Source of the DNA: Clostridiales bacterium
GTDB lineage: Bacteria; Bacillota; Clostridia; Lachnospirales; Lachnospiraceae
Direction of reading: 5' to 3'
Assembly: GCA_012518885.1 (NCBI GenBank)
Contig: JAAYRG010000131.1
Location: forward strand, 1-40,474
Length of the DNA: 40,474 bases
This document shows positions 9,544-22,800 of this stretch, piece after piece; position 1 is the first letter of the stretch; each line of letters starts with the position of its first letter. A program made the translations under genes and the position numbers. The notes beneath the pieces were generated by a model that worked only from the letters and a program-made list of their open reading frames with translations, ran no database searches and was not told the DNA's origin.

Positions 9544-10239
9544 CTATTCGAACTTATAACCCATACCTCTTACGGTCTTAATAAAAACTGGGTGACTTTC
9601 ATCTGACTCTATCTTTTTCCTTAAATTACTTATATGAACATCAACAGTTCTTGTTTCTCCAACATAATCGTAACCCCAAATTCTCTCTAGTAGTTGGTTC
9701 CTAGTAAAAACAATTCCCCTATTTTTGGCTAGTAAGTAAAGGAGTTCAAACTCTTTAAAAGAAAGGTCTACTTGGTCTTTATTTACCATTACTATACGCC
9801 TTGATGGGTTGATTTCTAGGTTACCAATAACTATTACACCCTCATTATTGTCGTTCTTATCATAGGATGAATTACTCCTTCTAAGAACTGCCTTTATCCT
9901 AGCAAAAAGTTCATGGATACTAAAAGGCTTTGTAAGATAATCATCTGCACCTACTTCTAGACCAACTACCTTACTAATTTCATCACCCTTTGCCGTTAAG
10001 AGTATCACAGGAAGTTTATTAATATTCGAGGAACTACGAATATGTTTTAATACATCAATTCCGCTAATATTTGGCAACATCCAGTCAAGCAGCACAAGGT
10101 CTATTTTGTCCTCTTCAAGGATTTTAAGAGCCTTTTCTCCAGTATCTGCCTTAACAGTCTGATATCCTTCTTGTCCTAAATTATATTCAAGAAGTTCTAA
10201 GATATGTTCTTCATCATCTACTATTAGTATTCTCTTCAT
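9544..10239 (-). CDS. phoB: OmpR-family response regulator PhoB/PhoP
   Basis: 231 aa; receiver ILIVDDEEHILELLEYNL...LVLLDWMLP...LTAKGDE..KPFS and winged-helix RIWGYDYVGETRTVDVHISNLRKKIE. Confidence 0.93.
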   Translation of the reverse strand: MKRILIVDDEEHILELLEYNLGQEGYQTVKADTGEKALKILEEDKIDLVLLDWMLPNISGIDVLKHIRSSSNINKLPVILLTAKGDEISKVVGLEVGADDYLTKPFSIHELFARIKAVLRRSNSSYDKNDNNEGVIVIGNLEINPSRRIVMVNKDQVDLSFKEFELLYLLAKNRGIVFTRNQLLERIWGYDYVGETRTVDVHISNLRKKIESDESHPVFIKTVRGMGYKFE

Positions 10240-10270
10240 TTAAACTCCTTACATAACTAAAGTTTATGGT

Positions 10271-10924
10271 TTATCCTATGGTTAATACACCAGTTACTAT
10301 AAACTTTACCCACTCAGCAATATTAGTGGAGTGGTCAGCCATTCGTTCTAAGTACTTAACTATCATAACATAACAAATACCTTGTTCTACCATATCAGAA
10401 TTAGCCCTCATCATGTCAGCTAATTCTTGTTTGATTTTATTAAAATGCTTATCTACAATATCATCAGTTTCAATTACTCGTTCACATTTTGCTAAATCTT
10501 TCTCTACAAAGGCATCAATTACATCTATAACCATGCCCTTAGTTGTATCTATCATAGCCTCTAACCTAACTGGCTTCTCGGTTCTTGGAAGTTTACTTAG
10601 CTGGATAATATATTCTGATATATCAGCACATTGATCAGCTATTCTTTCAATATCTGTAATGATTTTCATTATTGAGGTGACTTCTCTAAGATCACTAGCA
10701 AGTGGTTGCTGCTGTGCAATTATATTGATACATTCTCTTTCTATTTGCTCTTCTAAGAGGTTAACTTCCATATCCCTATCTATAATTGCTTGGGCCTTAG
10801 CCACATCATAATCTTCTAAAGCTTCTATCATCTCATTAGTAGAAAGTTCAATGATACTTCCCATCTTGATAACGTTCTTACTTAACTCTTTTAATTGGTT
10901 GATAAATTGTTTTCTCATAACCAT
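10271..10924 (-). CDS. phoU: Phosphate signalling complex protein PhoU
   Basis: 217 aa helical protein with PhoU repeats (ERIADQCADISEYI; YLERMADHSTNIAEWV). Confidence 0.95.
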   Translation of the reverse strand: MVMRKQFINQLKELSKNVIKMGSIIELSTNEMIEALEDYDVAKAQAIIDRDMEVNLLEEQIERECINIIAQQQPLASDLREVTSIMKIITDIERIADQCADISEYIIQLSKLPRTEKPVRLEAMIDTTKGMVIDVIDAFVEKDLAKCERVIETDDIVDKHFNKIKQELADMMRANSDMVEQGICYVMIVKYLERMADHSTNIAEWVKFIVTGVLTIG

Positions 10925-10996
10925 ATTTATACTACTCCTCTCATGAGCAATTCATAATTTATATTAACACATAAAAAAAATATTTTAAAGCTATTA

Positions 10997-11755
10997 TCAT
11001 CCGAATCTACCAGTAATATATTCTTCAGTTCTTATATCTTTAGGATTGTTAAAAATATTCTCAGTACTATCAAACTCAACCACTTCTCCAACTAAGAAAA
11101 AGGCTGTTTTATCAGAAATTCTAGCAGCTTGTTGCATATTATGGGTAACCATTATTATTGTGTAATCCTTTTTTAATTCCACTGCTAAGTCCTCTATTTT
11201 TAAAGTTGATATCGGGTCTAGTGCTGAGGTAGGTTCATCCATAAGAATTACTTCTGGCTCTATTGCCAGGGTTCTAGCTATACATAATCTTTGTTGCTGA
11301 CCTCCTGAAATAGCAAGAGCACTCTTTTTAAGTTTATCCTTTACCTCATCCCATATTGCTGCTTGCCTTAGAGACCTTTCAACTATTTCATCTAATACAG
11401 ATTTTTTAGTAATACCGTGTATCCTTGGCCCATATGCCACATTATCATAGATACTCATAGGGAAGGGATTTGGTTGTTGAAATACCATCCCTACCCTAGT
11501 GCGAAGGGATATGGCATCCATTTCCTTAAATATATCCTTACCATCTAGACTAATCTTACCCTTTATAGTAACCCCTTCTACTAAATCATTCATTCTATTT
11601 AAAGTTTTAAGAAATGTAGACTTACCGCAACCACTTGGACCAATTAGGGCTGTGATTTCTTTTTCTTGTATTTCCATATTTATTTTTTTCAATGCCTGAA
11701 AATCCCCGTAAAATAGGTCCAAGTCTTCCACTGAAAATTTAGAATTATTATTCAC
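10997..11755 (-). CDS. pstB: Phosphate ABC transporter ATP-binding protein
   Basis: 252 aa; Walker [57 protein letters not shown]. Confidence 0.97.
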   Translation of the reverse strand: MNNNSKFSVEDLDLFYGDFQALKKINMEIQEKEITALIGPSGCGKSTFLKTLNRMNDLVEGVTIKGKISLDGKDIFKEMDAISLRTRVGMVFQQPNPFPMSIYDNVAYGPRIHGITKKSVLDEIVERSLRQAAIWDEVKDKLKKSALAISGGQQQRLCIARTLAIEPEVILMDEPTSALDPISTLKIEDLAVELKKDYTIIMVTHNMQQAARISDKTAFFLVGEVVEFDSTENIFNNPKDIRTEEYITGRFG

Positions 11756-11791
11756 TTTATTTCCTCCTTGTTTACTTTTGTATTGGTTACT

Positions 11792-12964
11792 TTATTTACC
11801 TGTTCCTGTTCTTTTTAAAAACTTATTAGTTATTAACTTAGAAAATAAATTTAGAAGTACAACCAATACAATTAAGACTACTGCTATAGATGTAGCCGTA
11901 TCAATATTTGATGCTTCTTGTATTTCCCAGAACATTTTAGTAGTTAAGGTGGCTGCAGCCGCTCCACTACCAAACAGTGCTCTTGGAACTTGTGCAACTG
12001 TTCCTGCTGTCCATATTAGTGCCGCTGACTCTCCAACAATCCTACCTATACTTAAAATAATTGCTACCAAAATTCCAGGTAGGGCAGAAGGTAATATTAC
12101 TCTTGTTATAGTTTGTATCTTTGTTGCTCCCAAACCATAAGACCCCTGCCTATAAGAATTTGGTACTTCTTTTAAGGTTTCCTCTGTAGTAGAGATAATT
12201 GTTGGAAGTAGCATTATGCTTAAAGTTAAGGACCCTGCCAATACTGAATATTGCATCTTTAAAAACTGTACAAAGAATAACATACCAAATAAACCATAAA
12301 TAATAGATGGAATACCTGCTAGGTTTTGTATGGCAAAACGAATAACCCTAAGAACCTTACCAGGCCTTGCATACTCATTTAGGTAAATAGCTGCTCCTAC
12401 ACCAATAGGTAGTGCAACAACAAGGGTAATAACTATAATTAGTAAGGTAGATATTACCATGGGAAGAATACCGCCACCTGGCCTTCTAATTTTTAGGTCT
12501 AGACTAGTATCCTCTCCTTCTATAGCAGTAATAGCTTCATCTAGTGAAGTTGCTTCTCTTAAGTCAATCTTTTTAACTCTTTCAATAATATCTGATTTTT
12601 TTATTCTATATATTTCACCCTTTTTATTTAGAGCATTTAGGGCTGGTGATTTTTTTTCTACGCCTGTAATTACTACATTCCCGTCTTGTAAATCTATGTA
12701 TATTCCAAGTGACGGAACATAGTTTAGGCTCTTATTTTCAAGGTTATTAATATCTTTTTCAACTGTTACTATTGTAGTCTTATCATCCCACATTCTAGTC
12801 AAAAATTCTCGGTTAATGCCTGGTAATCCCCTATAAAACACAAACCCTAAGATTACTAATAAGGTAAGAATTGTTATTGAAGTGGCAATATATATTAGTA
12901 TTTTTGCAATATTATCTTTTATTTTTCTGGAACTTCTATTACTTGTCATAAACTCTTCCTCCAA
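11792..12964 (-). CDS. pstA: Phosphate ABC transporter permease PstA with an unusual extracytoplasmic (PDZ-like) insertion
   Basis: 390 aa; permease core LPIGVGAAIYLNEYARPGK...AGIPSIIYGLFGMLFF...GATKIQTITRVILPSALPGILVAIILSIGR. About 100 extra residues between TM1 and TM2. Confidence 0.93.
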   Translation of the reverse strand: MEEEFMTSNRSSRKIKDNIAKILIYIATSITILTLLVILGFVFYRGLPGINREFLTRMWDDKTTIVTVEKDINNLENKSLNYVPSLGIYIDLQDGNVVITGVEKKSPALNALNKKGEIYRIKKSDIIERVKKIDLREATSLDEAITAIEGEDTSLDLKIRRPGGGILPMVISTLLIIVITLVVALPIGVGAAIYLNEYARPGKVLRVIRFAIQNLAGIPSIIYGLFGMLFFVQFLKMQYSVLAGSLTLSIMLLPTIISTTEETLKEVPNSYRQGSYGLGATKIQTITRVILPSALPGILVAIILSIGRIVGESAALIWTAGTVAQVPRALFGSGAAAATLTTKMFWEIQEASNIDTATSIAVVLIVLVVLLNLFSKLITNKFLKRTGTGK

Positions 12965-13037
12965 AGCATGATTAACAATATACAGGTCTGATAGCTAATC
13001 TAGCCCTTACATATATGTTGCTGCTTATATATGTTAG

Positions 13038-13976
13038 TTATCTTTTTTCTCCTTCACTTCCCACCTTTGATGTTATCTTAATTAGAACATAGTTGATTAC
13101 CATGATAAAAATAAATAACACAACACCTGTAGAAAATAGTAATTCCTGGTGTTGTCCAGATGCATATCCCATTTCCATTGCAACATTTGATGTAAGCGGT
13201 CTTGTCTTATCCCATATACTTAAAGGTATTCCACCACTATTATTACCCGCAACCATCATTACTGCTGTTGTTTCACCAATAGCCCTACCAATACCTAGCA
13301 CTACAGCCGCAAGTATTCCTGACTTAGCTGCAGGTAAAATACACTTAAATATCGTTTGAATTTTTGACGCACCTAGTCCATAGGATGCATCCTTATAAGA
13401 TTTTGGTATTGCCCTTATACTACTTAAGGAGAGTGATATTATTGTTGGTAGTATCATCATAGTTAAGACTAGTATTACAGCTAACATTGATTGACCTGAC
13501 TGCTGTGGAGATATATCTTTAATTATAGGTACTATAATACCTAGACCAAAAACACCAAAAATTACTGACGGTATTCCTGCTAATAATTCTATTGCTGGTC
13601 TTAAAATAGCTTCTATCTTTTTTGGTGCTAGTTCAGCGATATATACAGCAGTTAATAAACCAACTGGAACCCCGAGCACAATTGCACCCAGGGTTGATAG
13701 TAGGGAACCAGCTATCATGTAAAATATTCCAAATTCATTGTCGCTTGGAGCCCATCTTAGGCCAGTTATAAAGTTTGTAAAGCTGTAAGCATCATCGCCA
13801 AAAAAAGGTCTTATTCCTTTGCCGAATACAAAGACAATTATAGCTATTACACTAATTACACTAATTAATGCTGCCGATAGAAAAATATACTTGAAGATTT
13901 TTTCATTTCCTTCTCTATTCTTAAAAGCAATACTGTCCTTGATGCTTGTTTTATTCAATAGGTATTCCTCCCTCAT
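13038..13976 (-). CDS. pstC: Phosphate ABC transporter permease PstC (probable TTG start at 13958)
   Basis: 312 aa ORF; LGVPVGLLTAVYIAELAPKK, AGIPSVIFGVFGL, ASYGLGASKIQTIFKCILPAAKSGI. GGGAGG RBS lies just upstream of a TTG at 13958 rather than of the ATG at 13976. Confidence 0.93.
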   Translation of the reverse strand: MREEYLLNKTSIKDSIAFKNREGNEKIFKYIFLSAALISVISVIAIIVFVFGKGIRPFFGDDAYSFTNFITGLRWAPSDNEFGIFYMIAGSLLSTLGAIVLGVPVGLLTAVYIAELAPKKIEAILRPAIELLAGIPSVIFGVFGLGIIVPIIKDISPQQSGQSMLAVILVLTMMILPTIISLSLSSIRAIPKSYKDASYGLGASKIQTIFKCILPAAKSGILAAVVLGIGRAIGETTAVMMVAGNNSGGIPLSIWDKTRPLTSNVAMEMGYASGQHQELLFSTGVVLFIFIMVINYVLIKITSKVGSEGEKR

Positions 13977-14862
13977 TTACTACAATCTCTTGTCCTTCTT
14001 CTGATAACATAAAATCAACAAAAGCTTTTGCAATATCACTGTAGTTTTCTTCGTTAATTACTACATTAAATGGTCTTGCAAGTGGATAACTTTCAGATAA
14101 AACTGATTCTGTAGTAGGTTCTCCACCGTCAACATTTAAAGCCTTAACTGTATCATCAATGTATGTGAATGAAACATATCCTATAGCGTTCTCATCTTTT
14201 TCCACTGCTATTTGTAAAGAACCGTTACTTGAAAACTCAGAGTGGTCATCAGTCATTCCTACATCTTCAAGGCCTGTTAATTCTTCAAAAGCACCTCTAG
14301 TTCCTGATGAAGCTTCTCTTGACATAAGATTAATTGGAGCATCCGCACCTCCAACTTCACTCCAGTTTGTGATTTCACCAGAATAAATCTTTAGAATATC
14401 TTCTGAAGATAACTCGGAAACCTCATTACTTGGGTGAACAATAACTGCTATTCCATCCCATGCAAAAACTTCAAAGCCAGCACCTTTACTTATTTCTTCA
14501 TCTTTTAAAGCTCTAGAAGCAACACCAAGGTCATTAACTCCATTAATTGCATCTTCTATACCTGCTGATGAACCAGTTCCTGTATAAGTTATAGAAACAT
14601 CTGGATTGTATGCTTCAAACTCATTTATTAGTTCTCCAAGAATCGATGCTACTGATGTAGAACCAGTAATTACTATTTCTCCTGCTAAGTCTACTACAGC
14701 TTCTTCGTTGTCGCCTGCTTCTGTAGTTGTTTCCTCGCTTGACTTGTCTGCATCTTTTTGAGACTGTGTTTGTCCTTCTGTTCCCTTTTTGCTATCACTA
14801 CCACATGCTACTAAGGCAAATGCTAATGTAAGTGATATTAGTATAGTAAATAATTTTTTCAT
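13951..14862 (-). CDS. pstS: Phosphate-binding protein PstS (lipoprotein)
   Basis: 303 aa; lipobox LALVACGS, TGSTSVASILGELINEFEAYNPDVSITYTGTGSSAGI, SREASSGTRGAFEEL. Confidence 0.95.
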   Translation of the reverse strand: MKKLFTILISLTLAFALVACGSDSKKGTEGQTQSQKDADKSSEETTTEAGDNEEAVVDLAGEIVITGSTSVASILGELINEFEAYNPDVSITYTGTGSSAGIEDAINGVNDLGVASRALKDEEISKGAGFEVFAWDGIAVIVHPSNEVSELSSEDILKIYSGEITNWSEVGGADAPINLMSREASSGTRGAFEELTGLEDVGMTDDHSEFSSNGSLQIAVEKDENAIGYVSFTYIDDTVKALNVDGGEPTTESVLSESYPLARPFNVVINEENYSDIAKAFVDFMLSEEGQEIVVNEGGIPIE

Positions 14863-14956
14863 AATTTCCTCCTGTTATTACATATCTCTTTTATATTTTC
14901 TTTAACTGAGTACATGTATATAATATTGCCTCATTATTATCTTATTATTTGTTGTA

Positions 14957-14973
14957 TGTAAAGTGTTTGTAAA
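14957..14973 (-). promoter_or_regulatory. Pho-box-like direct repeat upstream of pstS
   Basis: Minus strand TTTACA-AACAC-TTTACA (hexamers with 5-nt spacer, 11-bp period), about 95 nt upstream of pstS. Confidence 0.5.
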
Positions 14974-15053
14974 TACGACTTTCCAATTTTCATATGCTAT
15001 GTTAAAATTGTGAGTAGCAAATTAATAGTATGTAGACAGGGGGCACTAATACA

Positions 15054-15536
15054 TTGAAAAGAAATGATTATTTAACTTGGGATGAATACTTTATGGGTAT
15101 TGCATTATTATCTGCACAAAGAAGTAAGGACCCAAATACAACCGTAGGAGCATGTATAGTTGGTCAAGATAATAGAATTCTATCAGTAGGATATAATGGT
15201 ATGCCTGCAGGGTGTTCAGATGATGAATTCCCTTGGGAAAGAGAAGGCAGTACCCTAGATACAAAGTATGCATACGTTTGTCATGCGGAAATGAATGCTA
15301 TCTTAAATTATACAGGGACAACCTCTATGAAGGGAGCTAAACTGTATGTTAGTCTTTTCCCATGTAATGAATGTACTAAGGCAATAATTCAAAAAGGAAT
15401 TAAAGAAGTTCACTACCTATCAGATAAATATGCTGATACCGAACAAACTAAAGCTGCAAAAAGAATGCTAGATGCTGCAGGAGTAAAGTATTATAAATAC
15501 CAAACTACTAATAGGGAAATAAAACTTTCTTTATAA
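15054..15536 (+). CDS. dCMP deaminase (ComEB-like), TTG start
   Basis: 160 aa; [10 protein letters not shown] and [18 protein letters not shown] zinc-binding motifs, [20 protein letters not shown]. Confidence 0.92.
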   Translation: MKRNDYLTWDEYFMGIALLSAQRSKDPNTTVGACIVGQDNRILSVGYNGMPAGCSDDEFPWEREGSTLDTKYAYVCHAEMNAILNYTGTTSMKGAKLYVSLFPCNECTKAIIQKGIKEVHYLSDKYADTEQTKAAKRMLDAAGVKYYKYQTTNREIKLSL

Positions 15537-15566
15537 GTAGCCATAACTTAATTTATCTTATAAAAC

Positions 15567-15616
15567 AAAAAAGACAGTTAATGAATCTTATAATAAGATT
15601 CATTAACTGTCTTTTT
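15567..15616. terminator. Bidirectional intrinsic terminator
   Basis: AAAAAGACAGTTAATGAATCTTAT / ATAAGATTCATTAACTGTCTTTTT between convergent genes. Confidence 0.9.
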
Positions 15617-15623
15617 AAATCAC

Positions 15624-17096
<1,473 letters not shown>

Positions 17097-17192
17097 CTAT
17101 AAGGGTTAAACCGTTACTAGTGCCCTATATAAGCAATACTTTTTTATATTCTTAGTAGTATAATAAAATTTTTAAATCTTGTCAACTACTAC

Positions 17193-17726
17193 TTAGTAAT
17201 CTACCACCTTACGTGGAGCCTTTTGTCTTATTGCCTCTACCATTCTTTCACTTGGCTCAAACAAGATTCTATATGCAGTATCCCCTTTTCTGTAAATAAT
17301 AACATATGGTTTTATATCTGTATTTCTTGAAGAGTAGTCTTTAACCTTAAGGCTAGCATTCTTGTAAGGGTCAAGGGCATGTGAGCCTTCTATAGCCATG
17401 ACTTCAACTTGTTCAAAATCAATTCTAAGGTCATGTTTTCGCTTGTTACCACCAAGAATTCTATCGAAATCTAGTTGCCCATCAACAAAAATATACTCAT
17501 AGTCTACCTTTAATTGGGGAAAGAAATAAATTACAGCAATTATTACGGCAGCACTAATTATTAATCCTAAAAGCCTACCAACTGAAAACACAAGAGATAA
17601 AACGGCAGCTAAAATCATTAAAACTCTTATTGCATAAGTACTAGCCGTCTCCTTTCTTTTCACACTAGTTTCAACATAAGAATAATCCATCATCAGTATT
17701 CCTCCTAAAAGTTTGTTTACATCCAT
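17193..17726 (-). CDS. DUF6106-like membrane-associated protein (likely start M(M)DYSYVETSVKRK)
   Basis: Two TM segments then a beta-rich domain VDYEYIFVDGQLDFDRILGGNKRK; ggagg RBS just upstream of the internal ATG. Confidence 0.65.
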   Translation of the reverse strand: MDVNKLLGGILMMDYSYVETSVKRKETASTYAIRVLMILAAVLSLVFSVGRLLGLIISAAVIIAVIYFFPQLKVDYEYIFVDGQLDFDRILGGNKRKHDLRIDFEQVEVMAIEGSHALDPYKNASLKVKDYSSRNTDIKPYVIIYRKGDTAYRILFEPSERMVEAIRQKAPRKVVDY

Positions 17727-17796
17727 AAGTAATAATCAATTTAAATAATTATAACAAATATTATCCGATAATAAAACCCATCCAGCAAATAAAAAT

Positions 17797-17827
17797 AACG
17801 GTGCAAAGACAATATCCTCGCACCGTT
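17797..17827 (-). terminator. Intrinsic terminator of groESL
   Basis: AACGGTGC / GCACCGTT hairpin, minus strand followed by ATTTTTATTT. Confidence 0.8.
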
Positions 17828-17851
17828 TTCTATTCTTTATATATATATTTA

Positions 17852-19477
<1,626 letters not shown>

Positions 19478-19520
19478 TTATTATATTATCAGTAATTTAC
19501 TTGGTTGCCTACACGATCAA

Positions 19521-19832
19521 TTAGTTCTCTACTATTGCTAATATATCGTTTTGTCTTACGATAATATATTCCTCTTCATCAAATTTTACTTCTGTTCCTG
19601 CGTATTTAGAATAGATAACTGTATCGCCAGGTTTTACATGCATTTCTACTTCTTCGCCGTCTACTTTTCCACCTGGGCCTACTGAGATAACTTCTGCTTG
19701 TTGTGGTTTTTCTTTTGCTTGGCCTGGAATTACTAAGCCTGATTTTGTAGTTTCTTCAGCAACTACTTGCTTTAAAATAACTCTGTCTCCTAATGGTGTT
19801 AGTTTCATAAAAAACAACCTCCTTATAATCAA
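19521..19832 (-). CDS. groES: Co-chaperonin GroES (likely start MKLTPLGDRV at 19808)
   Basis: MKLTPLGDRVILKQVVAEETTKSGLVIPGQAKEKPQQAEVISVGPGG. Confidence 0.98.
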   Translation of the reverse strand: MIIRRLFFMKLTPLGDRVILKQVVAEETTKSGLVIPGQAKEKPQQAEVISVGPGGKVDGEEVEMHVKPGDTVIYSKYAGTEVKFDEEEYIIVRQNDILAIVEN

Positions 19833-19891
19833 CTGTCTTATGTTTTAAATGGGACACTATTGGTCCTATCTTACTTGTGTATCCCGGTTTG

Positions 19892-19918
19892 TTAGCACTC
19901 TCTTTCAATGAGTGCTAT
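19892..19918. promoter_or_regulatory. CIRCE operator (HrcA binding site) upstream of groESL
   Basis: TTAGCACTC-N9-GAGTGCTAt against consensus TTAGCACTC-N9-GAGTGCTAA (one terminal mismatch). Confidence 0.95.
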
Positions 19919-20182
19919 CAATATTTATTATATTAATCAATTTTTAGTTTTATTGCAAATTTTTATATTATTATAATTTCTTCTTATTCTAAGTTTATCT
20001 TTACTTTTCTTGCATTACCTCCTTATTTTCTAATTTTTTCTCTCTTTTTGACCCAAATTCACCTTCTCCCTAAAGTCTTTCCTTTTTCATAGCTAATATA
20101 CATGTAGGATTATAAGCTATTATATTGATAATAAATGGTAAGAATGTTATAATTTTAGAAAAAGAAAGGTAGGCCCTGATAA

Positions 20183-20917
20183 TTGAAAGAGAAATTATAT
20201 ACAATACCTGTTAATGAGGCATACGATTCAGGCCATGAGTGCCCACTTTGTTATATAAAAGAAACTCTAGAAAGACAAGCCATAGAATATACTATGGGGC
20301 CTAGTTATATGGAAGATGATGTAAGAGCAGTTACGGATAAAATTGGCTTTTGTAGCAACCATGTAGGCTTACTTTATCAAGACCAGAACCGACTAGGCTT
20401 AGCCTTAATGCTAAAAACCCATATGGACAAGGTAATTGATACAATAGAAGACCTTACTGCTAAGTCTCCTAAATCCTCTAAATCCTTTACAGGATTATTT
20501 AATAAGAAGAAAGACAAGGACCCCTTAGTCTCATATATCAATGAATTAGAAGAATCTTGTTTTATATGCAATAAAATAAATAATACCTTTGATAGGTATA
20601 TTAATACCATATTCGTACTTTATAAGTCTGATGATAGTTTTCGTAAGAAAACTAGCCAAATAAAAGGTTATTGTACTGACCATTATGGTCTTCTATATGA
20701 ATTAGCTCCTAACTTTTTAAAGGGTGAATACTTAGACTCTTTTATAAGTGACTTAAATAAGGTCTACTTAGAGAACATAAAACGTGTAAGAGATGACTTA
20801 GATTGGTTTATAGATAAGTTTGACTATCGCTATAAAGATGCTCCTTGGAAGAATTCTAAGGATGCCCTTCCTAGGTCTATTATTAAAACTAATGGTAAGA
20901 ATGTAAATACTAATTAA
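20183..20917 (+). CDS. DUF6062-like protein with duplicated CxxC...CxxH modules (TTG start)
   Basis: 244 aa; CPLCYIKE...GFCSNHVGLLYQ and CFICNKIN...GYCTDHYGLLYE. Confidence 0.75.
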   Translation: MKEKLYTIPVNEAYDSGHECPLCYIKETLERQAIEYTMGPSYMEDDVRAVTDKIGFCSNHVGLLYQDQNRLGLALMLKTHMDKVIDTIEDLTAKSPKSSKSFTGLFNKKKDKDPLVSYINELEESCFICNKINNTFDRYINTIFVLYKSDDSFRKKTSQIKGYCTDHYGLLYELAPNFLKGEYLDSFISDLNKVYLENIKRVRDDLDWFIDKFDYRYKDAPWKNSKDALPRSIIKTNGKNVNTN

Positions 20918-20940
20918 TCTACATCTTTTTAATAATCAAT

Positions 20941-20978
20941 AATTAAAGGGACAGATAAGATAACCTGTCCCTTTAATT
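20941..20978. terminator. Bidirectional intrinsic terminator
   Basis: AATTAAAGGGACAG / CTGTCCCTTTAATT between convergent genes. Confidence 0.85.
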
Positions 20979-21006
20979 ATTGTGTTACTACATATTATAA
21001 TATATT

Positions 21007-22722
21007 TTATTTCTTAGGTAATTTGTAAGAACTCTTTAATGAAACAATTCTATTAAATACTAATTTATCTTCTCTTGTATCCTTATAATCTACACAGAAA
21101 TACCCTTGTCTTAAAAACTGGAATCTATCAAAAGGTTTTGCATTAGCTGCATTAACTTCTAAGTAAGCGTTATCATGAACTACTAGAGAGTTAGGGTTTA
21201 CATTCACACTTCCATCTTCATTATATACACCCTTTTCTTCATCTACTAAATTATCAAATAACCTAACTTCTGCATTTACTGCTGTAGAAGCTTCTACCCA
21301 TTGAATAGTACCTTTTACTTTACGTCCTGTAAATCCAGAACCACTTTTTGTTTCAGGGTCATATGTCGCATGAATCTCTATTACATTACCATCCTCATCA
21401 GTAATATAATTTGTACAGGTTACAAAGTATGCGTTCATTAAGCGAACTTCATTACCTGGATATAGGCGGAAGTATTTCTTTGGTGGTTCTATCATAAAGT
21501 CTTCTCTATCAATATATAGTTCTCTTCCAAAAGGAATCTTTCTTGTTCCAAGGTCTGGATTCTCTGGATTGTTTGGAGCCTCTAGATACTCGATTTGACC
21601 TTCAGGATAGTTAGTAATAACAAGTTTGATTGGGTCAAGAACTGCCATAATACGAGGCTCACTTAACTTTAAGTCTTCTCTTATGCAGTACTCAAACATA
21701 GCATAGTCTACTGAACTATCAACCTTAGATATACCTACTAGTTCCATGAACATCTTTATAGCACTAGGTGTTACACCACGTCTTCTTAGAGCACTTATAG
21801 TAACTAATCTAGGGTCATCCCAACCATCAACAATACCGTCTTCAACTAACTTTCTTATATATCTTTTTCCTGTAATAACGTTGGTTAGATATAATTTAGC
21901 GAACTCAATTTGTTGAGGTGGATTCTCATAACCTACCTCATTAACAACCCAGTCATATAAAGGCCTGTGGTCTTCAAACTCAAGAGTACATAAGGAATGA
22001 GTTATTCCTTCAATAGCGTCTTCTATTGGGTGAGCAAAGTCATACATTGGATATATACACCAGTCATCACCTGTTCTATGGTGAGACATTCTTGCTATAC
22101 GATAGATAACAGGGTCTCTCATATTCATATTAGGTGAGCTCATATCTATTTTTGCCCTTAATACCTTAGAACCATCTTCAAACTCACCATTTCTCATTGC
22201 TTCAAAGAGTCTAAGATTTTCTTCTACACTTCTGTCTCTATAAGGACTATTCTTGCCTGGTTCTTTTAGTGTACCACGGTATTCTCTAATCTCTTCTGCA
22301 CTAAGGTCACAAACATATGCTTTCCCTTTTTTTATAAGCTTAATAGCTGCTTGGTACATTTCTTCAAAGTAATCTGATGCAAAGAATAATCTATCCTCAA
22401 AATCAGCACCTAGCCACTTAACATCTTCAATGATAGATTCTACATATTCCACCTTTTCTGCTGATGGATTAGTATCATCAAATCTTAAGTTAAATTGCCC
22501 ATTATACTTAAGCGCCATTCCGTAATTAAGTATTATAGATTTAGCATGTCCTATATGAAGATAACCGTTTGGTTCAGGTGGGAATCTTGTAATTACCTTC
22601 TTAGTTTTTCCTGAAGCTAAATCATCTTCTATGATTCTCTCTATAAAATGCCTGGATTCAACTTCTTGTTCTGTGTTGTTATCCGTATCTATATTACTTA
22701 ACTTCACATCATTGTTATCCAT
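21007..22722 (-). CDS. glnS: Glutamine--tRNA ligase
   Basis: 571 aa; [35 protein letters not shown], class I GlnRS C-terminal domain. Confidence 0.96.
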   Translation of the reverse strand: MDNNDVKLSNIDTDNNTEQEVESRHFIERIIEDDLASGKTKKVITRFPPEPNGYLHIGHAKSIILNYGMALKYNGQFNLRFDDTNPSAEKVEYVESIIEDVKWLGADFEDRLFFASDYFEEMYQAAIKLIKKGKAYVCDLSAEEIREYRGTLKEPGKNSPYRDRSVEENLRLFEAMRNGEFEDGSKVLRAKIDMSSPNMNMRDPVIYRIARMSHHRTGDDWCIYPMYDFAHPIEDAIEGITHSLCTLEFEDHRPLYDWVVNEVGYENPPQQIEFAKLYLTNVITGKRYIRKLVEDGIVDGWDDPRLVTISALRRRGVTPSAIKMFMELVGISKVDSSVDYAMFEYCIREDLKLSEPRIMAVLDPIKLVITNYPEGQIEYLEAPNNPENPDLGTRKIPFGRELYIDREDFMIEPPKKYFRLYPGNEVRLMNAYFVTCTNYITDEDGNVIEIHATYDPETKSGSGFTGRKVKGTIQWVEASTAVNAEVRLFDNLVDEEKGVYNEDGSVNVNPNSLVVHDNAYLEVNAANAKPFDRFQFLRQGYFCVDYKDTREDKLVFNRIVSLKSSYKLPKK

Positions 22723-22800
22723 TATAAGCCTCCTTAATGATTTTCGTTATGGTATATAATACCACAATTGGTATTCTAATAAAAGCATTAACAATTATTA

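Noticed and set aside
7776-14862. Considered the pho/pst block as a novel signalling island
   Set aside because: Gene content and order (pstSCAB-phoU-phoB-phoR) are standard; only the PstA insertion stands out.
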